From contig CM068582.1 of the NCBI GenBank assembly GCA_035048485.1, positions 16,172,001 through 16,236,000 of the forward strand: a DNA stretch of 64,000 bases, read 5' to 3'. The DNA comes from Pteria penguin (taxonomy: Eukaryota; Mollusca; Bivalvia; Pterioida; Pteriidae). The notes beneath the pieces are model-generated. The model searched no databases and had not been told where the DNA came from. It saw nothing but the letters and a program-made list of their open reading frames with translations. How positions within the stretch are numbered: the first letter of the stretch is position 1; the number at the start of each line of letters is the position of its first letter. The translations under genes were made by a program, and so were the position numbers. Below are positions 39,101 through 50,439 of the stretch, piece by piece.

Positions 39101-40714
39101 AAGAAATTATGCCCAAATGTGTAATTCGTAAAGTACAGGAGAAATATCTGCTAATGCCCTAAAAAGTTATATAAAAAATCAAATGAAAAAAAAAAAACAC
39201 TACTAGAATCTTCATAATTGGGACTGAAGAATGTACTCTCTATTACCAATTCAAACCCTCACACATTGTTTACACCAAACTATAGCAGCAGCATAATAAT
39301 AGCATGTTCCCACCTCCCGATCACCAGGTGTCTACAGGCATACCCAATACCTCAATTACCAAGTGCCTCAATAACCCGATCTGGAGAGTATGACATAAAT
39401 CCTCATCAAAAGTTTGACCTTAGCTTTTCATCTCCAGACCATCCAGTCGCTTATTACTGATCTGACTGGATATCTTTTTTCAACCTACTTATGACAATAT
39501 GTTTTCATATAAATGTAGCAAGGTAAAGTTTATTTACAATTGAAGTTCAGTTTGGATGCTGACATACATATAAATCCTCTTTCATGTTTTGAAATAAGTT
39601 GTCCGCTTTTAAGTAGATTGAACAATGTTTCGTATTACGGATCAACACGTGATGGTTTCCGATTTAATTTTTACTTCGGACTGGACTATATCTGTGTTTT
39701 CAAACAAAAACCAAGAAGAGAAACAAATGATATGTAGCCGCTACAACTCTAAACGCACCCCTGCTGTTCGGAGGCCTAACGATGTTACCCTGTACTTAGT
39801 TTCTCAGTACTGGGAAATACCCATTGGGATGCCCTGAATTAGAATGGGAAATCCCATGCAGAACATTTTTGAGGAGATGTTAAATAAATAAATTTAATAG
39901 TGTCCTGCCAATTGACATCAATTATGAGCGATAATGAGTCGTTTTGTTTTGTTGATGAGTTGTCTTGTTACAAGTTGTCTCTCTTCAGTTATGAGTTGTC
40001 CAGCAATCACCTGAAAAGGTAGGTTCCATAAAAAATTAAAGAACAGTCATGCAACTCTCTTAACAGGATTGGATTCATTGATTGATTGATTTTTTTCTGT
40101 TTTACGTCACACCACGAATATTTCACGTATATGGTGACGGCATCTGCCTGATGCGGGGCATACAAATTTTGACATCTGACCCAAAGCAGCGAGGGATCTT
40201 TAACGTGCCATGCATACCACGACACAGGGCCTTGGGTTTTACTGTTTCATCCGAAAGACATGATACCGGCATGAACAGAGCGGGACTCGAACCCCGGCCT
40301 CTCGATCAGGAGTCCAACGCGATACCACTAGGCCACGCCGGCTTGGATTCATTGAAAAGTGCTGGGGCAGGTGCCCTTTTGTCTGTACATGTACTGTATC
40401 AGGGTATGACATTGAGAGTATAGGCTATGTACCTGTTGCCAGTTCATTGGAATCATAGCCATGGCCGTTGGTCGGGTGTAAATATTCATCAGACAGTAGT
40501 GCAGTACGCCAGTAGTACGCTAGTACTCACGGGTCCGGTACTCACTACGCACGAAGCCAGACCCCAACTATTAAGAAGATAATGATCTGTTTTCACATTA
40601 TATCAATAAAATGAACATGTATATACCTAGCCTATATATTGGCATCTCTACTTTGCATGGTATCCGTTGTTGTGTAGCTAAGATATCATCTATCGCAAAA
40701 TAATCAGAAGACAT
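36137..40714 (-). CDS. GINS3: GINS3 (PSF3), GINS complex subunit; 3 exons, 197 aa
   Basis: Exons on the minus strand: 40714-40627, 37190-36916, 36367-36137. Junctions (phase 1, then phase 0) keep frame. Exon 1 gives MSSDYFAIDDILATQQRIPC, matching the family's DDIL start. Exon 2 carries KMELPFWMARSL, VSVELPKQYKEG and ADPCVVDLHKLGPYFYRFG. Exon 3 carries RIRKIMDSSQNSFHEDT and GLNDFQRWE, with a basic end (NHRKRKRMAQDS). Human GINS3 is about 216 aa; the N-terminal linker is shorter here. GINS3 is one of four GINS subunits that bridge Cdc45 and MCM2-7 in the CMG helicase (established knowledge). Intron 1 holds a 945-bp DNA transposon and a SINE. The first exon was too short to appear as an ORF and was found from the family N-terminus. 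Confidence 0.96.
37424..38368. mobile_element. Non-autonomous TIR DNA transposon, 945 bp, TA target duplication
   Basis: The first 24 bases (CCGTATATACTCGCATATAA then GTCG) are perfectly inverted at the right end, and TA flanks both sides (37422-37423, 38369-38370), as for Tc1/mariner or pogo-type elements. Subterminal copies of CGCATATAAGTCGG or CGTATAAGTCGG occur inside both ends. No transposase-length ORF is present. It lies in GINS3 intron 1. Confidence 0.85.
38370..40081. other. Rest of GINS3 intron 1, no gene supported
   Basis: AT-rich sequence. Plus-strand ORFs at 38885-39124, 39218-39460 and 39540-39737 have no splice or domain support, and none resembles a family I know. Confidence 0.5.
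40082..40342 (-). mobile_element. SINE family A with 13-bp target-site duplication
   Basis: TTGGATTCATTGA occurs at 40069-40081 and 40343-40355. Read on the minus strand the element has head GCCGGCGTGGCCTAGTGGTA, B box GGTTCGAGTCC, body CTTTCGGATGAAACAGTAAA, GATCCCTCGCTGCTTTGGGT and tail GGCAGATGCCGTCACC, ending in an ATCA-type repeat (GATTGATTGAT on the plus strand). Confidence 0.9.
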
Positions 40715-43420
40715 TTCATTGACTTGAAAATTCCGCCTAGACAATATCTTTTAACATCGAACCCGAAATTATCGGTTATCTAAAACAGAAATTTAATTTC
40801 AAAGCACAGCTTCTCGAGAACCAGCTAGGACGTCGATCTTATTCAAACTCTAGGAATTTTGTCAAAAGGGGTCCATCCCAAATAAAATTTCCGAGAAGGG
40901 GTCGACTCATCTTTGCCAATGTGTAAAATTTCTTACGTCAACAATGCATATATAAGATAAAACATTATTTTGTTTGCTATTTACCATCTGAATTTTTTAA
41001 AAATAAACACAACATTGTTATTTACTGCCCATGAATGAAAAAGATAGACGCTGGTGCTTCCCCTGGGGTGGTAATGCTGATTAGTTACACAAACAGTAGT
41101 AAAGGCAGGGGCATTGATTGCAAATATCAACAACTTGTAAATGACAACAAACGCTGTTTAAAATGAATTAAAGTATAAAGAGAAATAAACGTTTAAAAAA
41201 AAGCAGGAAACGAAGGCGACTCAATAAAAACCTTGGTTTTAACAGAGACATATATACATATATATGTGTATATGTCTCTGGTTTTAAAAATATTTTTATA
41301 ATGATTAATGATACAAGTTTGTCTCGATTTTGTTAGAAAGAAAAAGGAGAATATTATTTCTACACATCGATAAAATTAACAAAAAAGATAAAAGGAAAAA
41401 AAAGTAAAACGTGCTTGTAGAATTTGAACTGAGGTACGTCGGCAGGAAAAGACCAACTGCGCTATACGTCCCCGGGCGATATCCGACGGTTAAAATCTGT
41501 GTATTGTATAGCGCGATCACCTAATTAGCATAACAAAAGGACGTGCATCATATGCCGGACGAAGCGAAGAGTTTCCAGTCTCTGTGTCTCTGTTTCGCCA
41601 AATCTCATGCCGGGTCCAGACCTTCCGCCCACCTCTTTGGATCCACGCATACAGTATATTTCAAACATATTGAATGAAGCAATTTAGCGCAGAATCCAGA
41701 AATTTTTCAGGGAGATCACGAGTTCAGTCTGTTTGATTCATTTGTTGGGTCAGTTTAAAGTTACATTATTTATATCATAGTACGTTTTAAATAATGCATA
41801 AATGCACATGATAAATATGATAACTGATAGAAATACAGATAACGATCACATATTTACTTACAAATATATAGGTATAATGACATAGACACAAGACATAAAC
41901 ATATACAAGTTCCGGAGAGGGAAAGATGGATGAATTTTAATTTATTATAGCTAAGATACCTGGCATGAGAAATCAATACCCTCTCCCAAATTTCATTAAC
42001 AAAGGTATGAAGGAGGATGTCACGGTCTACCAAACTGGAATAATCATATTTGGACTGAGGACTAGCCCAAAAAGTATGACTCAAGACGAATTTTTATTAT
42101 GTTTAGTTTTGATGTCTTTGTCCAAAGACGAAAACATAAAAAATGATGAAAAATCTTCTTGGGTCAGACTTGTCGGACTACTGGAGGACAAATGCTTTGT
42201 ATTTCGTTAATAGGACCTTCCTCAGACTCATAGCCCCCCTCCATTTCCATTACCCCTGCATTCTAATTAAAATTCGATCTTTTCGCTCTTATTCGGTAAA
42301 CATGTACAAGAGCGAAAGAGGATTAATTTTAAGTTAAATTTAACACCCCTGTTAAAGCAGACCAACGTGAGGTTGTCACACACTTTAGATACCCAGTTAA
42401 AATATTTCACGGACAGCCCACAATCATATAAATAAGTTGTCAAACCCAAGGACAAATTCATGTCCAAAACGTTTCCCGAGTTAGATCTTCCTCAGACTTG
42501 AACAGTCCTTCAGTTTCAGCACCGACTGTTAATTGCAAATCCGAGCAGACCAATACATATCACTATATACGTTAGGTATTCCGCCTTTCATCCCATTAGA
42601 AAACTTAAGCACATTTTCAGTAATATTTAGTAAAACCATTGTGTCCGGAGGAAAGATATATTAACGTTTCGCGTTCCGCCGCAGTGGCAGATCCAGAATT
42701 TTTCGAAAAAAGGGGGGATATGAAAGTAAAATATTAGCAAAAATACTCCGTCACTTTATTAGCCAAACCTGAAGTTTTACTCATACTTGTGACGAAAAAA
42801 AGGAGGGGGGGGGCTGCCCCCTCTAAATCCGCCTCTGCGCTAGTCAAATCCTCCTCCTAACGTAAACATCCCCTCAGCTCCTACACTATCGCAAGCCAAG
42901 CCAAGCTATGGGCACACTAAGGGTACACGTTCTCCTCTCTTCCCGTTGTTTTCACACTTTTTATGTATCTTATTTAGTCAGCCATATGCGACATAAGACT
43001 ATATGAGCTACATGAAATACGAGTATGATAAATGTAAATATTATCCGTTTAACAACCAAGTCCCCTCCCCCTCTCTCTCTCATAACACAAGCACAAGCTA
43101 ACGTGCCGCTAAAAGGACATCCAGGGATGTCCATCCTGTCGCCCGATCGTGTCGCAAAGAGACCAAAACGTGCGACAAATGATTTAAAAAAAAATAACCC
43201 AACTTTAAAATTCCGAATTAAAATAGACGTATCCCTGCTAATGCCATTTCGGTACTGTGGTTGAAGAAATTTCAGCGTACAAAATCAAAAATTGTAAATT
43301 ACCATTGATACTGGTAAAATATTCAGTTTCCTTCTTCAATAGTCTGTTGGTTGATTGATCTTCTCGGCCCATCTATCCTTTCCCATGTTGATACCCCCTC
43401 CTTTCATAAATAAATCGACT
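40715..43420. other. Intergenic, GINS3 promoter side
   Basis: The GINS3 promoter should lie just above 40714; no clear motif was identified. A 38-bp hairpin lies at 41243-41280 (arms CAGAGACATATA / TATATGTCTCTG). The plus-strand ORF at 41965-42210 shows no known domain. Confidence 0.5.
42682..42836. mobile_element. MITE, family D
   Basis: The left end is CAGTGGCAGATCCAGAATTT and the right end is CCCCCTCTAAATCCGCCTCTG. It shares TATGAAAGTAAAATATTAGC-like and GTTTTACTCAT text with the copy at 26263. Confidence 0.65.
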
Positions 43421-43439
43421 ACAATTGTATTACATTTTC

Positions 43440-43965
43440 AGATGTGAAAATTCCTGTTCAGTTCGTACCTCTTTATACTTCTTTGATTTTGTACCAAGTT
43501 TCATCAAAATCCACCACAGGGTTAGATTAAGGAGTTGTAAAGACAAGGTATTTTGCATAGAAAAGTCCAAGGGTCATAACTCCTGTAAATTGTTTGGTCA
43601 ACATCCCCCTTCCAATATGCACATCCCCATACGGTGTTCTTTCTTATTACCACGTTTCATTAAAATCCACTGAAGGGTTTAGGTAGAGTTACAAAGACAA
43701 GGCATTTTGCATAGAAAAATCTGTCCAAGTTTCGTAACTCCTGTAAATTTTTTTAGACAGCACTCACCTTCCAATAGGGCATATCTTCATATGGTGTTCT
43801 TTCTTTGTACCATGTTTCATGAAAATCCACCTAAGTTTCGGAGGAGTTGCGAAAACAAGGTATTTTGCATAGAAAAAATCAAAATCAAAGTCCAAGAGTC
43901 ATAACTCCTGTAACTTGTTTTGGACAGCACTCCCCATCCAATATGCACATCTTAAAAAGGTGTTC
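43440..43965. repeat. Tandem array, unit about 160 bp, 3 copies
   Basis: TTTCATCAAAATCCACC-type text recurs near 43499, 43655 and 43816, each followed by AAGACAAGGTATTTTGCATA and CATAACTCCTGTAA. The third copy is interrupted by the SINE at 43979. Confidence 0.75.
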
Positions 43966-43978
43966 TTTCTTTGCACGG

Positions 43979-44260
43979 TTTGATTGATTGATTGATTGAT
44001 TTTTGTTATACGTCACACCACGAATATTTCACGTATATGGTGACGGCATCTGCCTGATGCGGGGCATACAAATTTTGACCTTTGCAACGGACCCACCCGA
44101 AGCAGTGAGGGATCTTTAACGTGCCATGCATACCACGACACGGGGCCTCGGTTTTTACTGTCTCATCCGAAAGACAGAACACCGGCATGGCCAGAGCGGG
44201 ACTCGAACCCCGGCCTCCCGATCAGGAGTCCGACGCGATACCACTAGGCCACGCCGGCTT
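43979..44260 (-). mobile_element. SINE family A, full-length, with 13-bp target-site duplication
   Basis: TTTCTTTGCACGG occurs at 43966-43978 and 44261-44273. Read on the minus strand: tRNA-like head GCCGGCGTGGCCTAGTGGTA, B box GGTTCGAGTCC, CTTTCGGATGAGACAGTAAA, AAAGATCCCTCACTGCTTCG, CAGATGCCGTCACCATATAC, and a tail of repeated ATCA units (about five). The ORFs at 44006-44373 are SINE sequence, not genes. Confidence 0.92.
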
Positions 44261-44465
44261 TTTCTTTGCACGGACTCTAAAACTAAATCGTATTGTACTG
44301 GACGGAAAACAAGAATAATTCTATTCAAGTTCAGACCATAACATTGACTGTATACACTTTGAATGTAACTCATTTATTGTGACAAGTTTTATACGTAAAT
44401 GGGATTAAATTTAAATGCATTTATTAACATTGTAGATTCATTTCAAAATTTGACAAGGCTAAATA

Positions 44466-45599
44466 TTAAGATAAATGGAAGTGGTTCGTGTCATTTTTCT
44501 GCTTTAATCTAGGACAAAATGACATAATCTCTTCAATAGTTTCTTTACGTAGAGTTCTTCCGGAAACCTGAAGTCTTTTCAGGTTGATACACGATCGTGA
44601 GAGCTTGATCAATGCAGCACCTAGTCTGCTGTCAACAAACGCACTAGGGACAATGACGACTTCCTCCAGAGTGTTCGAATAGAATTCTGTGAGTAAAACG
44701 ATATCATTGGATAACTTGTAATTTGTCATCAGCCAAAGTTTGCTTATTGGTATTTCTGGGTCCATTATTGTTAAAAGTCTTTCAGAAGAAAATGCCTGTT
44801 CCAGTTTCATGCTCACTCTCAGATTTGGGTACTTTTGACGTAGAGTTTTCCATGCATGACTCGCAATAGGGACCATGCTTGGTTGATCTGCACGACATGT
44901 TATACCTAAAAATAGCAACGGAGATCTTCCCGGATGGGCTAAATTTAAAATAAGTTCTTCAGTTACACAACAGTAACATATGCATAATTTAGTAAGTTTT
45001 ATGCACCTTTTTATCAGGAGTACAACGCTTTCTGGTGATACCTTACACACATGATCCCACATCTGAAATGACGTCAGCGAATCATTCTGGTTGTTAGAAA
45101 GATGATCAACAATGTCGTCATCAAATCCAAACGCTACATCTTTCAACACTACTTCTCTTACGCGAATAAAAGATTCGTTGCTGAAGAAGTTACGTAGAGC
45201 AAACATACACTTCACTCTTTGCTTATTAAACAGACAATTTCCCATGTTTATTATACTGAGTTTTCGCAATCTGTTATTTTTCAATGACGATACGTGATTG
45301 AGAACTGCGCATGCGTTATCAATGTGTTCTTCTCTATCTTGATTAAAAGTTATCGTTATATTGATAAAATATTCTCCAAACATGTTTAGTGCCGACATGT
45401 ATCCCTCTGTTTTGTAGTAAAGAATAAATCGAAAGTGAATGTTTGTCCAAACGTCGGGAAGTCGGAAACATTCCCGCCAATACCGGCAGGTAGACGTCAC
45501 TGTGTACCGATCTTCAAGGTCAAGGTAACTTAAAATTACTATCATAACATGTCGTGGAATTTCATTCCAGATACTTGGGATATCAGCATTGTCTGCCAT
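44466..45599 (-). CDS. F-box protein of the FBXO33/FBXO39 type, intronless coding region (377 aa)
   Basis: The start chosen is the ATG at 45599 (MADNADIPSIWNEIPRH); the frame is open above it only through a GTG. Residues 9-50 form an F-box (IWNEIPRHVMIVILSYLD, CRYWRECFRLPDVW). The rest is a run of leucine-rich-repeat-like segments (RLRKLSIINMGN, LTKLCICYCCVTEELILNLA, SKLWLMTNYKLSN, INLKRLQVSGRTL) with the AWKTLRQKYPNLRV stretch reminiscent of FBXO33/39. It should act as the substrate receptor of an SCF (SKP1-CUL1) ubiquitin ligase; the target is unknown. A good acceptor at 45644-45646 (TTTGCAG) implies a spliced 5' UTR. A poly(A) signal (AATAAA, minus) lies at 44420-44425. Assignment between FBXO33 and FBXO39 is uncertain. 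Confidence 0.88.
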   Translation of the reverse strand: MADNADIPSIWNEIPRHVMIVILSYLDLEDRYTVTSTCRYWRECFRLPDVWTNIHFRFILYYKTEGYMSALNMFGEYFINITITFNQDREEHIDNACAVLNHVSSLKNNRLRKLSIINMGNCLFNKQRVKCMFALRNFFSNESFIRVREVVLKDVAFGFDDDIVDHLSNNQNDSLTSFQMWDHVCKVSPESVVLLIKRCIKLTKLCICYCCVTEELILNLAHPGRSPLLFLGITCRADQPSMVPIASHAWKTLRQKYPNLRVSMKLEQAFSSERLLTIMDPEIPISKLWLMTNYKLSNDIVLLTEFYSNTLEEVVIVPSAFVDSRLGAALIKLSRSCINLKRLQVSGRTLRKETIEEIMSFCPRLKQKNDTNHFHLS

Positions 45600-45646
45600 A
45601 CCGCTTTCATTCACCGTATCTCAGTTGGAAATAGGATCCTCCACTG

Positions 45647-47430
45647 CAAATAGAAATTAAATAAATGCATGTTTAACTTTGAGTCACACTCTGACACTGA
45701 TGTTCCAATCCCTGCGCCCCGTTCCTACCCTTTTCTCTTCGGGAATTTGTCGAACATTAGTGTTTAAGTGTGAGACGAAAATGGGCCAGGTTTTCCGAAT
45801 GAAACCCCTTCAATCAGGGATACAGTCTCTGTTGTTATTGAAATTTTTTTACCAAATACATGTATTTTAGCAAGTACAACTCCTTTAGTTATTTAGCGAA
45901 ATTTTACTTCTCTTTTCGGAAATGCTGGACCCGCCTAGCAATCACTCATATTTGGTTAGTTAATGTGTCCAGTATTTTCCCCAGGGTTTAAAAAGGGTCA
46001 GTAATTTGAACTACATGTAATTCATTGGTTTACTCCTTTTAAAAAATCAGACATGATACTGCAATTAATTAGGATATTGTATGGATTGTTTTTCATCTAG
46101 CAATACTGTGGCACCGTCCATTTGATGTTCGGAGAGGGGGGCTGTGTTTTTCATCCCGGCGGAATTATTTTTCCTTCATCCTTGGGGCATGGGAATTGGG
46201 GGTTTTTTATTAGAGCCAGAGTAAGACATTTTTTTCACCAAAAATATCGTTGTATAATCCAAATTTGATAATAAACACCATCATATTTTGACAAAATTCT
46301 CCTTTATTCACCACTTTACACATCTAATATGTATACAGCAGTCTTCTGTCTGTATCTTATTGCGGGGAGTGGTCAATTCTTTTGCTTAATCAAACCCGTC
46401 TCAGCTGTGTTATACGCTTTTAGTCCATAATACTGATGCCATATACTTTGTATTTTCATCGACGAGGAAGAGGAAGGAAGGGGGTAGGAGGTTGTAGGAG
46501 GGCGAGTGAGAGAGACTACTGCCAGTCCTCCTGTCGTGAATTGTTTTTGGCATATATCCGATACAAACATTACAGTACTCAAAGGAAAAGATAAAATCAC
46601 CTGACTCAGCCGTATGACAGAAGTCATAACGGAAATGCGCTATTAATAGTGTAACAATTTGAAGAAGAAGAGAGAGAAGAAAAAAAAAAACCACACACAC
46701 ACACACACACACACACACATAAGAACATCACAAAAACTTTAAAGTGCGGTTGTGATACCGATTTAGGATGGTCGATTGATATGATATAGAGAGCAAGGAT
46801 CAATAAGCTTTTTACGTTAAGAGGTCATAAAATATAAACACGTATAGTAATGCAAAGTAAGACCAAGATATCAAAAATATATAAATTGACATCAACATGA
46901 GTAAACCGTGCTCTACCGATCAGGAAGTGAGACCAGACCCATATCCGTAGGGATCTCAACTAACAGTCAAAGGGAACGAAGTTCAGGACCATTTCTCCTT
47001 TGAAAAAAGTTTCAACAATGCCCATCATATAGTCCCCATCGCCCTGTCAGTCAGCGTACAACGTTCAGGTAAAAATCTGTATAAGACAGTAGAAGGGAAA
47101 ATAAAAGACTTCTTGTATTTTTGATGGTCTCCGGGTCTTATTGTCGATAACGGAGGCATTTCATTAGTTTGGAACCCGACGAAATAAACTTATCGGAACC
47201 TTGGATCCTCTTAAGTTTGTACACAAGATCACCGCAGAAATTGGGAAGGGACATTCCACTGGATACATATCATTGCAAAAGTAATATTTTCGAATTTTGA
47301 TGAAAATTATGAATAAAACCTAAACATTTCCTAACGGTTTTCTAAGGTTGTGATACCTGTAACCTTGACCTGAAAGTCCAAACGTTATTTGCATTTTTTT
47401 TTTTTTTTGTATGAAAGTTCAAAACGTTAG
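45647..47430. other. Intergenic, no gene supported
   Basis: Contains a (CA)n microsatellite at 46691-46719. The upstream non-coding exon of the F-box gene probably lies here but could not be placed. Confidence 0.5.
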
Positions 47431-47439
47431 TGCACGCTC

Positions 47440-47880
47440 TGGCAAATCGAAATACTGAATTATATAAATACCATATGATGGCAGTCTAAGAAAGAACATC
47501 TGTGACCATTCAAATAAGAGAAATGTACAATAGGAAATCTAAAATCGTCACGTTTATCGTAAATATGTGTATAAATTTTATTGTTAATTATTTTAATGTA
47601 TAGTTCCAAGAAAGGTATTTCTGTATCACAAATATCGTGTTTTTAATTGAAGTTCAGGTGGGTCTATATACGTCAGAATGAGTAATAAATTTTTCGAACT
47701 CAGGAATATAGATAACCGAGATGTCGTCAAAATACACGTAAATGTAGCTAAAGGCATCATTGAACATCTCAATAAGGTTAAAAAGTTTAGATTTTTGAAC
47801 GGATTGCATGAAATCCCTCAAATAACAACACAGAAACAAATCTGCTCGTAAGAGATGCGCAGTTAGTACATATACCAATA
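47440..47880 (-). pseudogene. Decayed reverse-transcriptase fragment of a retroelement
   Basis: On the minus strand the frame 47878-47654 reads DLFLCCYLRDFMQSVQKSK, then a palm-like block with YFDDI, then PEFEKFI, in the order seen around the catalytic Y-x-D-D motif of Penelope-type or related mobile-element reverse transcriptases. Downstream, other frames continue the same domain (FLELYIKIINNKIYTHIYDK and an FRFPIVHFSYLNG-like stretch), so frameshifts and stops break it. No full element was found. Confidence 0.65.
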
Positions 47881-48378
47881 GAAATCCAAACTATCTACTG
47901 ATAAATGTTGCCATTATATTCAATTAACAGATATGGTAGTTTTGTAGGTAGTTTTGCCTATGATGGAACTGATGAAGAACAAAACATCATCAGAACATAA
48001 TTGTTGTGTTATGTATAATTCTGGTTAGCGAAGCTCACCAGGAAAAACTTTAAATTTAAACTTCAATTTTTTTTCCAAAGTATGATTTTAGACAATATTA
48101 GTCTACTGGAGACAGATTATTATTATTTTTTTTTACTGCGTTGCTGTGCAAGATTATTTGTAGTCCAAATCAGGGCACCAAAGTCCAAAAAGTTATTTTA
48201 AGCGTGAAGGTCATTGTCAAAGTCAAAAGGTCATCGACCTTGGTGTCCTTTGAAAGGGCTTCATTAGTTGAGTACGCATGTCAAATAAGAAGTATCTATT
48301 ATCCCTCACGGTTCAAAAGTTATAACCAAGGTTAACGCTGACAACAGACATACAAACAAACAGACAGGACAAAAACAC

Positions 48379-48409
48379 TATGCCCCCGATCTATTGATCC
48401 GGGGGCATA
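48379..48409. repeat. GC-rich hairpin ending a dispersed repeat
   Basis: TATGCCCCCGATC and the near-complementary TCCGGGGGCATA surround a short loop. Upstream (from about 48160) is repeat-like text with GGTCATTGTCAAAGTCAAAA and ACAGACATACAAACAAACAG. It resembles the hairpin at 13334. Confidence 0.6.
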
Positions 48410-49346
48410 AAAATCCCGGCCCCCTTAATAACATCAAATGTACGGTGCCTAATAATACTATGATATAGATCTACAAATAACAAGTGCATTTACCGAGGAA
48501 GGATGGTCACTTTGTTTTATAAGTCCATGGACAGAATGATCCGTTTCCATGTTCTAGGATTTAAAATTACTTTTGGTTTATCTATCTTCCTTTTACTTTC
48601 AAACTTTGTTACAAAGTTTGTTCAAGTGTGTTTTGCCACCGAAAGCAAATTGTAAAGAGAGAGAGAGAGAGAGAGAAAGAGATGGAAAACCCTCACTAAA
48701 GTGCCATGCGTGATTTGAAAATGTCACGTTATCTATTCAAATAAGTGATATCGCCACATCATTCATGTACGCGTTTCAAGAATTAATACGCATGATACGA
48801 CTTCGCCAGGCCAGCAGGTGCTTACGTGGCGTATGCGTATCACACGTCAAAGTGAAAGTAAGATGACATCGATGTTTCAAATGTGAATTTGAAAAAATAA
48901 TACATGTACTTACCATTAATTTCCTTTTCAAGAAGATTTCCGTTATCTTATTGTACAAATATTAATAAACCGAGAAACTTTTTCATGAATACGACAATTT
49001 CAAGGTCGGATTGTGAAAAATTAAATGAACTTTAAAATACGGAATTAAGCATTTTCAATAGGTTTTAAGTTTTAGTGTACAGTTCAGAATATCCTTCAAG
49101 GGTTGAACGCGTCTTTGGTTTGTTTTTACTCTTTATTATATAATTTCTAATTGCTAATGGGTTTTAAATACCACACATTGTTATATATAGTGATCGAGAA
49201 ATCGTTGCACATTATGGTTAATTCATACGTATAGTTGATGTTTAGAATTTCCTCTGATCAATCCAAAAGGATAAGATTTGTTTCTTGTTTTTTGTCACGC
49301 CAAGATTTCTTACACTTAGATGGTGTCAGCATGTACTTGATGCAAA

Positions 49347-49511
49347 TACACCGATTCACTTTACAGCATAGAAAGCGATATTTGGCGGACTTTTGATTGT
49401 TATGGGTATGACGTCATAATCAAATGTCCGACTTGTCCAACCTTGCGTGACGTCATCATAGTAATATTTTGCGCTGTAGTGCGTTACATTTGACTAAAGT
49501 GGATCGGTGTA
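49347..49511. mobile_element. MITE with 17-bp inverted ends carrying two CRE boxes
   Basis: The left end TACACCGATTCACTTTA is inverted at the right end as TAAAGTGGATCGGTGTA (one mismatch), and the outer TA could be the target duplication. Inside are ATGACGTCAT (49408-49417) and TGACGTCA (49448-49455). It lies about 0.95 kb upstream of the CLPTM1L start codon. Confidence 0.65.
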
Positions 49512-50097
49512 TTCTGAACTATGTACTGTATCATTCAGGGCAGTGACTGATCTTGTATTAGCGCAGATGATCACTAGTGACACTGTGATTAGATTTAGAG
49601 TGATGTAGATTTTATGGATTTTGCAGTGCAGATCTTGGAGTTGGTTTCGTTATCACATTTGAAAGACCGATAGCTGACAAGCAGTCAGTAAGACTCAAAC
49701 TGAGGAGCTCTGTGTCTGGAGACAAGCATGTTATCCAATGATCTAGGCTGGCTCAAAGAGGATTGAGATTGCAAGCTGCTGTAGTTACAGTGCAATAGAG
49801 AGAGGAAAACTTGCTGTCTTTCTCCATTGCTTTGTAACTTAGACTTTGCACTGTATATTAGACTGCTGATATCATGTATTTATTTTATGTACAATGCCAG
49901 TTGTATACTAGACTGAATAGCTGTCCATTCTATATTTGTATTTTCTATAACATTTGTAATGAAGATGAGTCCCAATACTGTGATGGGATTCATGAATTCC
50001 TAGGTCTAGTGGGAACCCGGGATCTTTACACAAAATACATGAATTTTGATGGAACAGCACATATATGTCTACATGTATTGATGTACACCTAAATGTA

Positions 50098-50275
50098 GGG
50101 GCAGGCTTGGTGTAGTGGTTAAGCACTTGGCTTGTGGCACAGATGGTCTGGGTTCGTTTACTGGATTGCGCCACTATGTGTAAGAGGTTAGTTACCTCCT
50201 GCTTCCATGTCGCGATGTTAGTGAAAAATTGTTGAAAGCGATGTAAAACACCAACCAGCCATCCAATCAATATCT
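50098..50275 (+). mobile_element. SINE family B
   Basis: The head is GGGCAGGCTTGGTGTAGTGG TTAAGC; the B-box region is GGTCTGGGTTCG. The body has TTAGTTACCTCCTGCTTCCA, AAAAATTGTTGAAAGCGATG and tail AAAACACCAACCAGCC. Confidence 0.7.
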
Positions 50276-50439
50276 AAATATACTTGGTCTTTAATTGACA
50301 AATTCTTTTCTAGTAAGTGACTGGCATTTATAGCATGCTTACTTAACTTACAAGTAAAAGTAAATTCATGTAATGATGACTCTTATAAATAATTATATTT
50401 GGTCTTTTTCAGACTTGGTAATGTGATAATAGCTTAATC

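Noticed and set aside
38885..39737. Three plus ORFs of 65-80 codons in GINS3 intron 1
   Set aside because: No recognisable domain, no matching splice sites and no start context that stands out.
41965..42210. 81-codon plus ORF beginning MRNQYPLPNF
   Set aside because: No family match and no flanking gene structure; the start assigned may not be an ATG with coding context.
44006..44373. Several short ORFs with Arg/Pro-rich peptides
   Set aside because: They lie within the SINE at 43979-44260, including its tRNA-like head.
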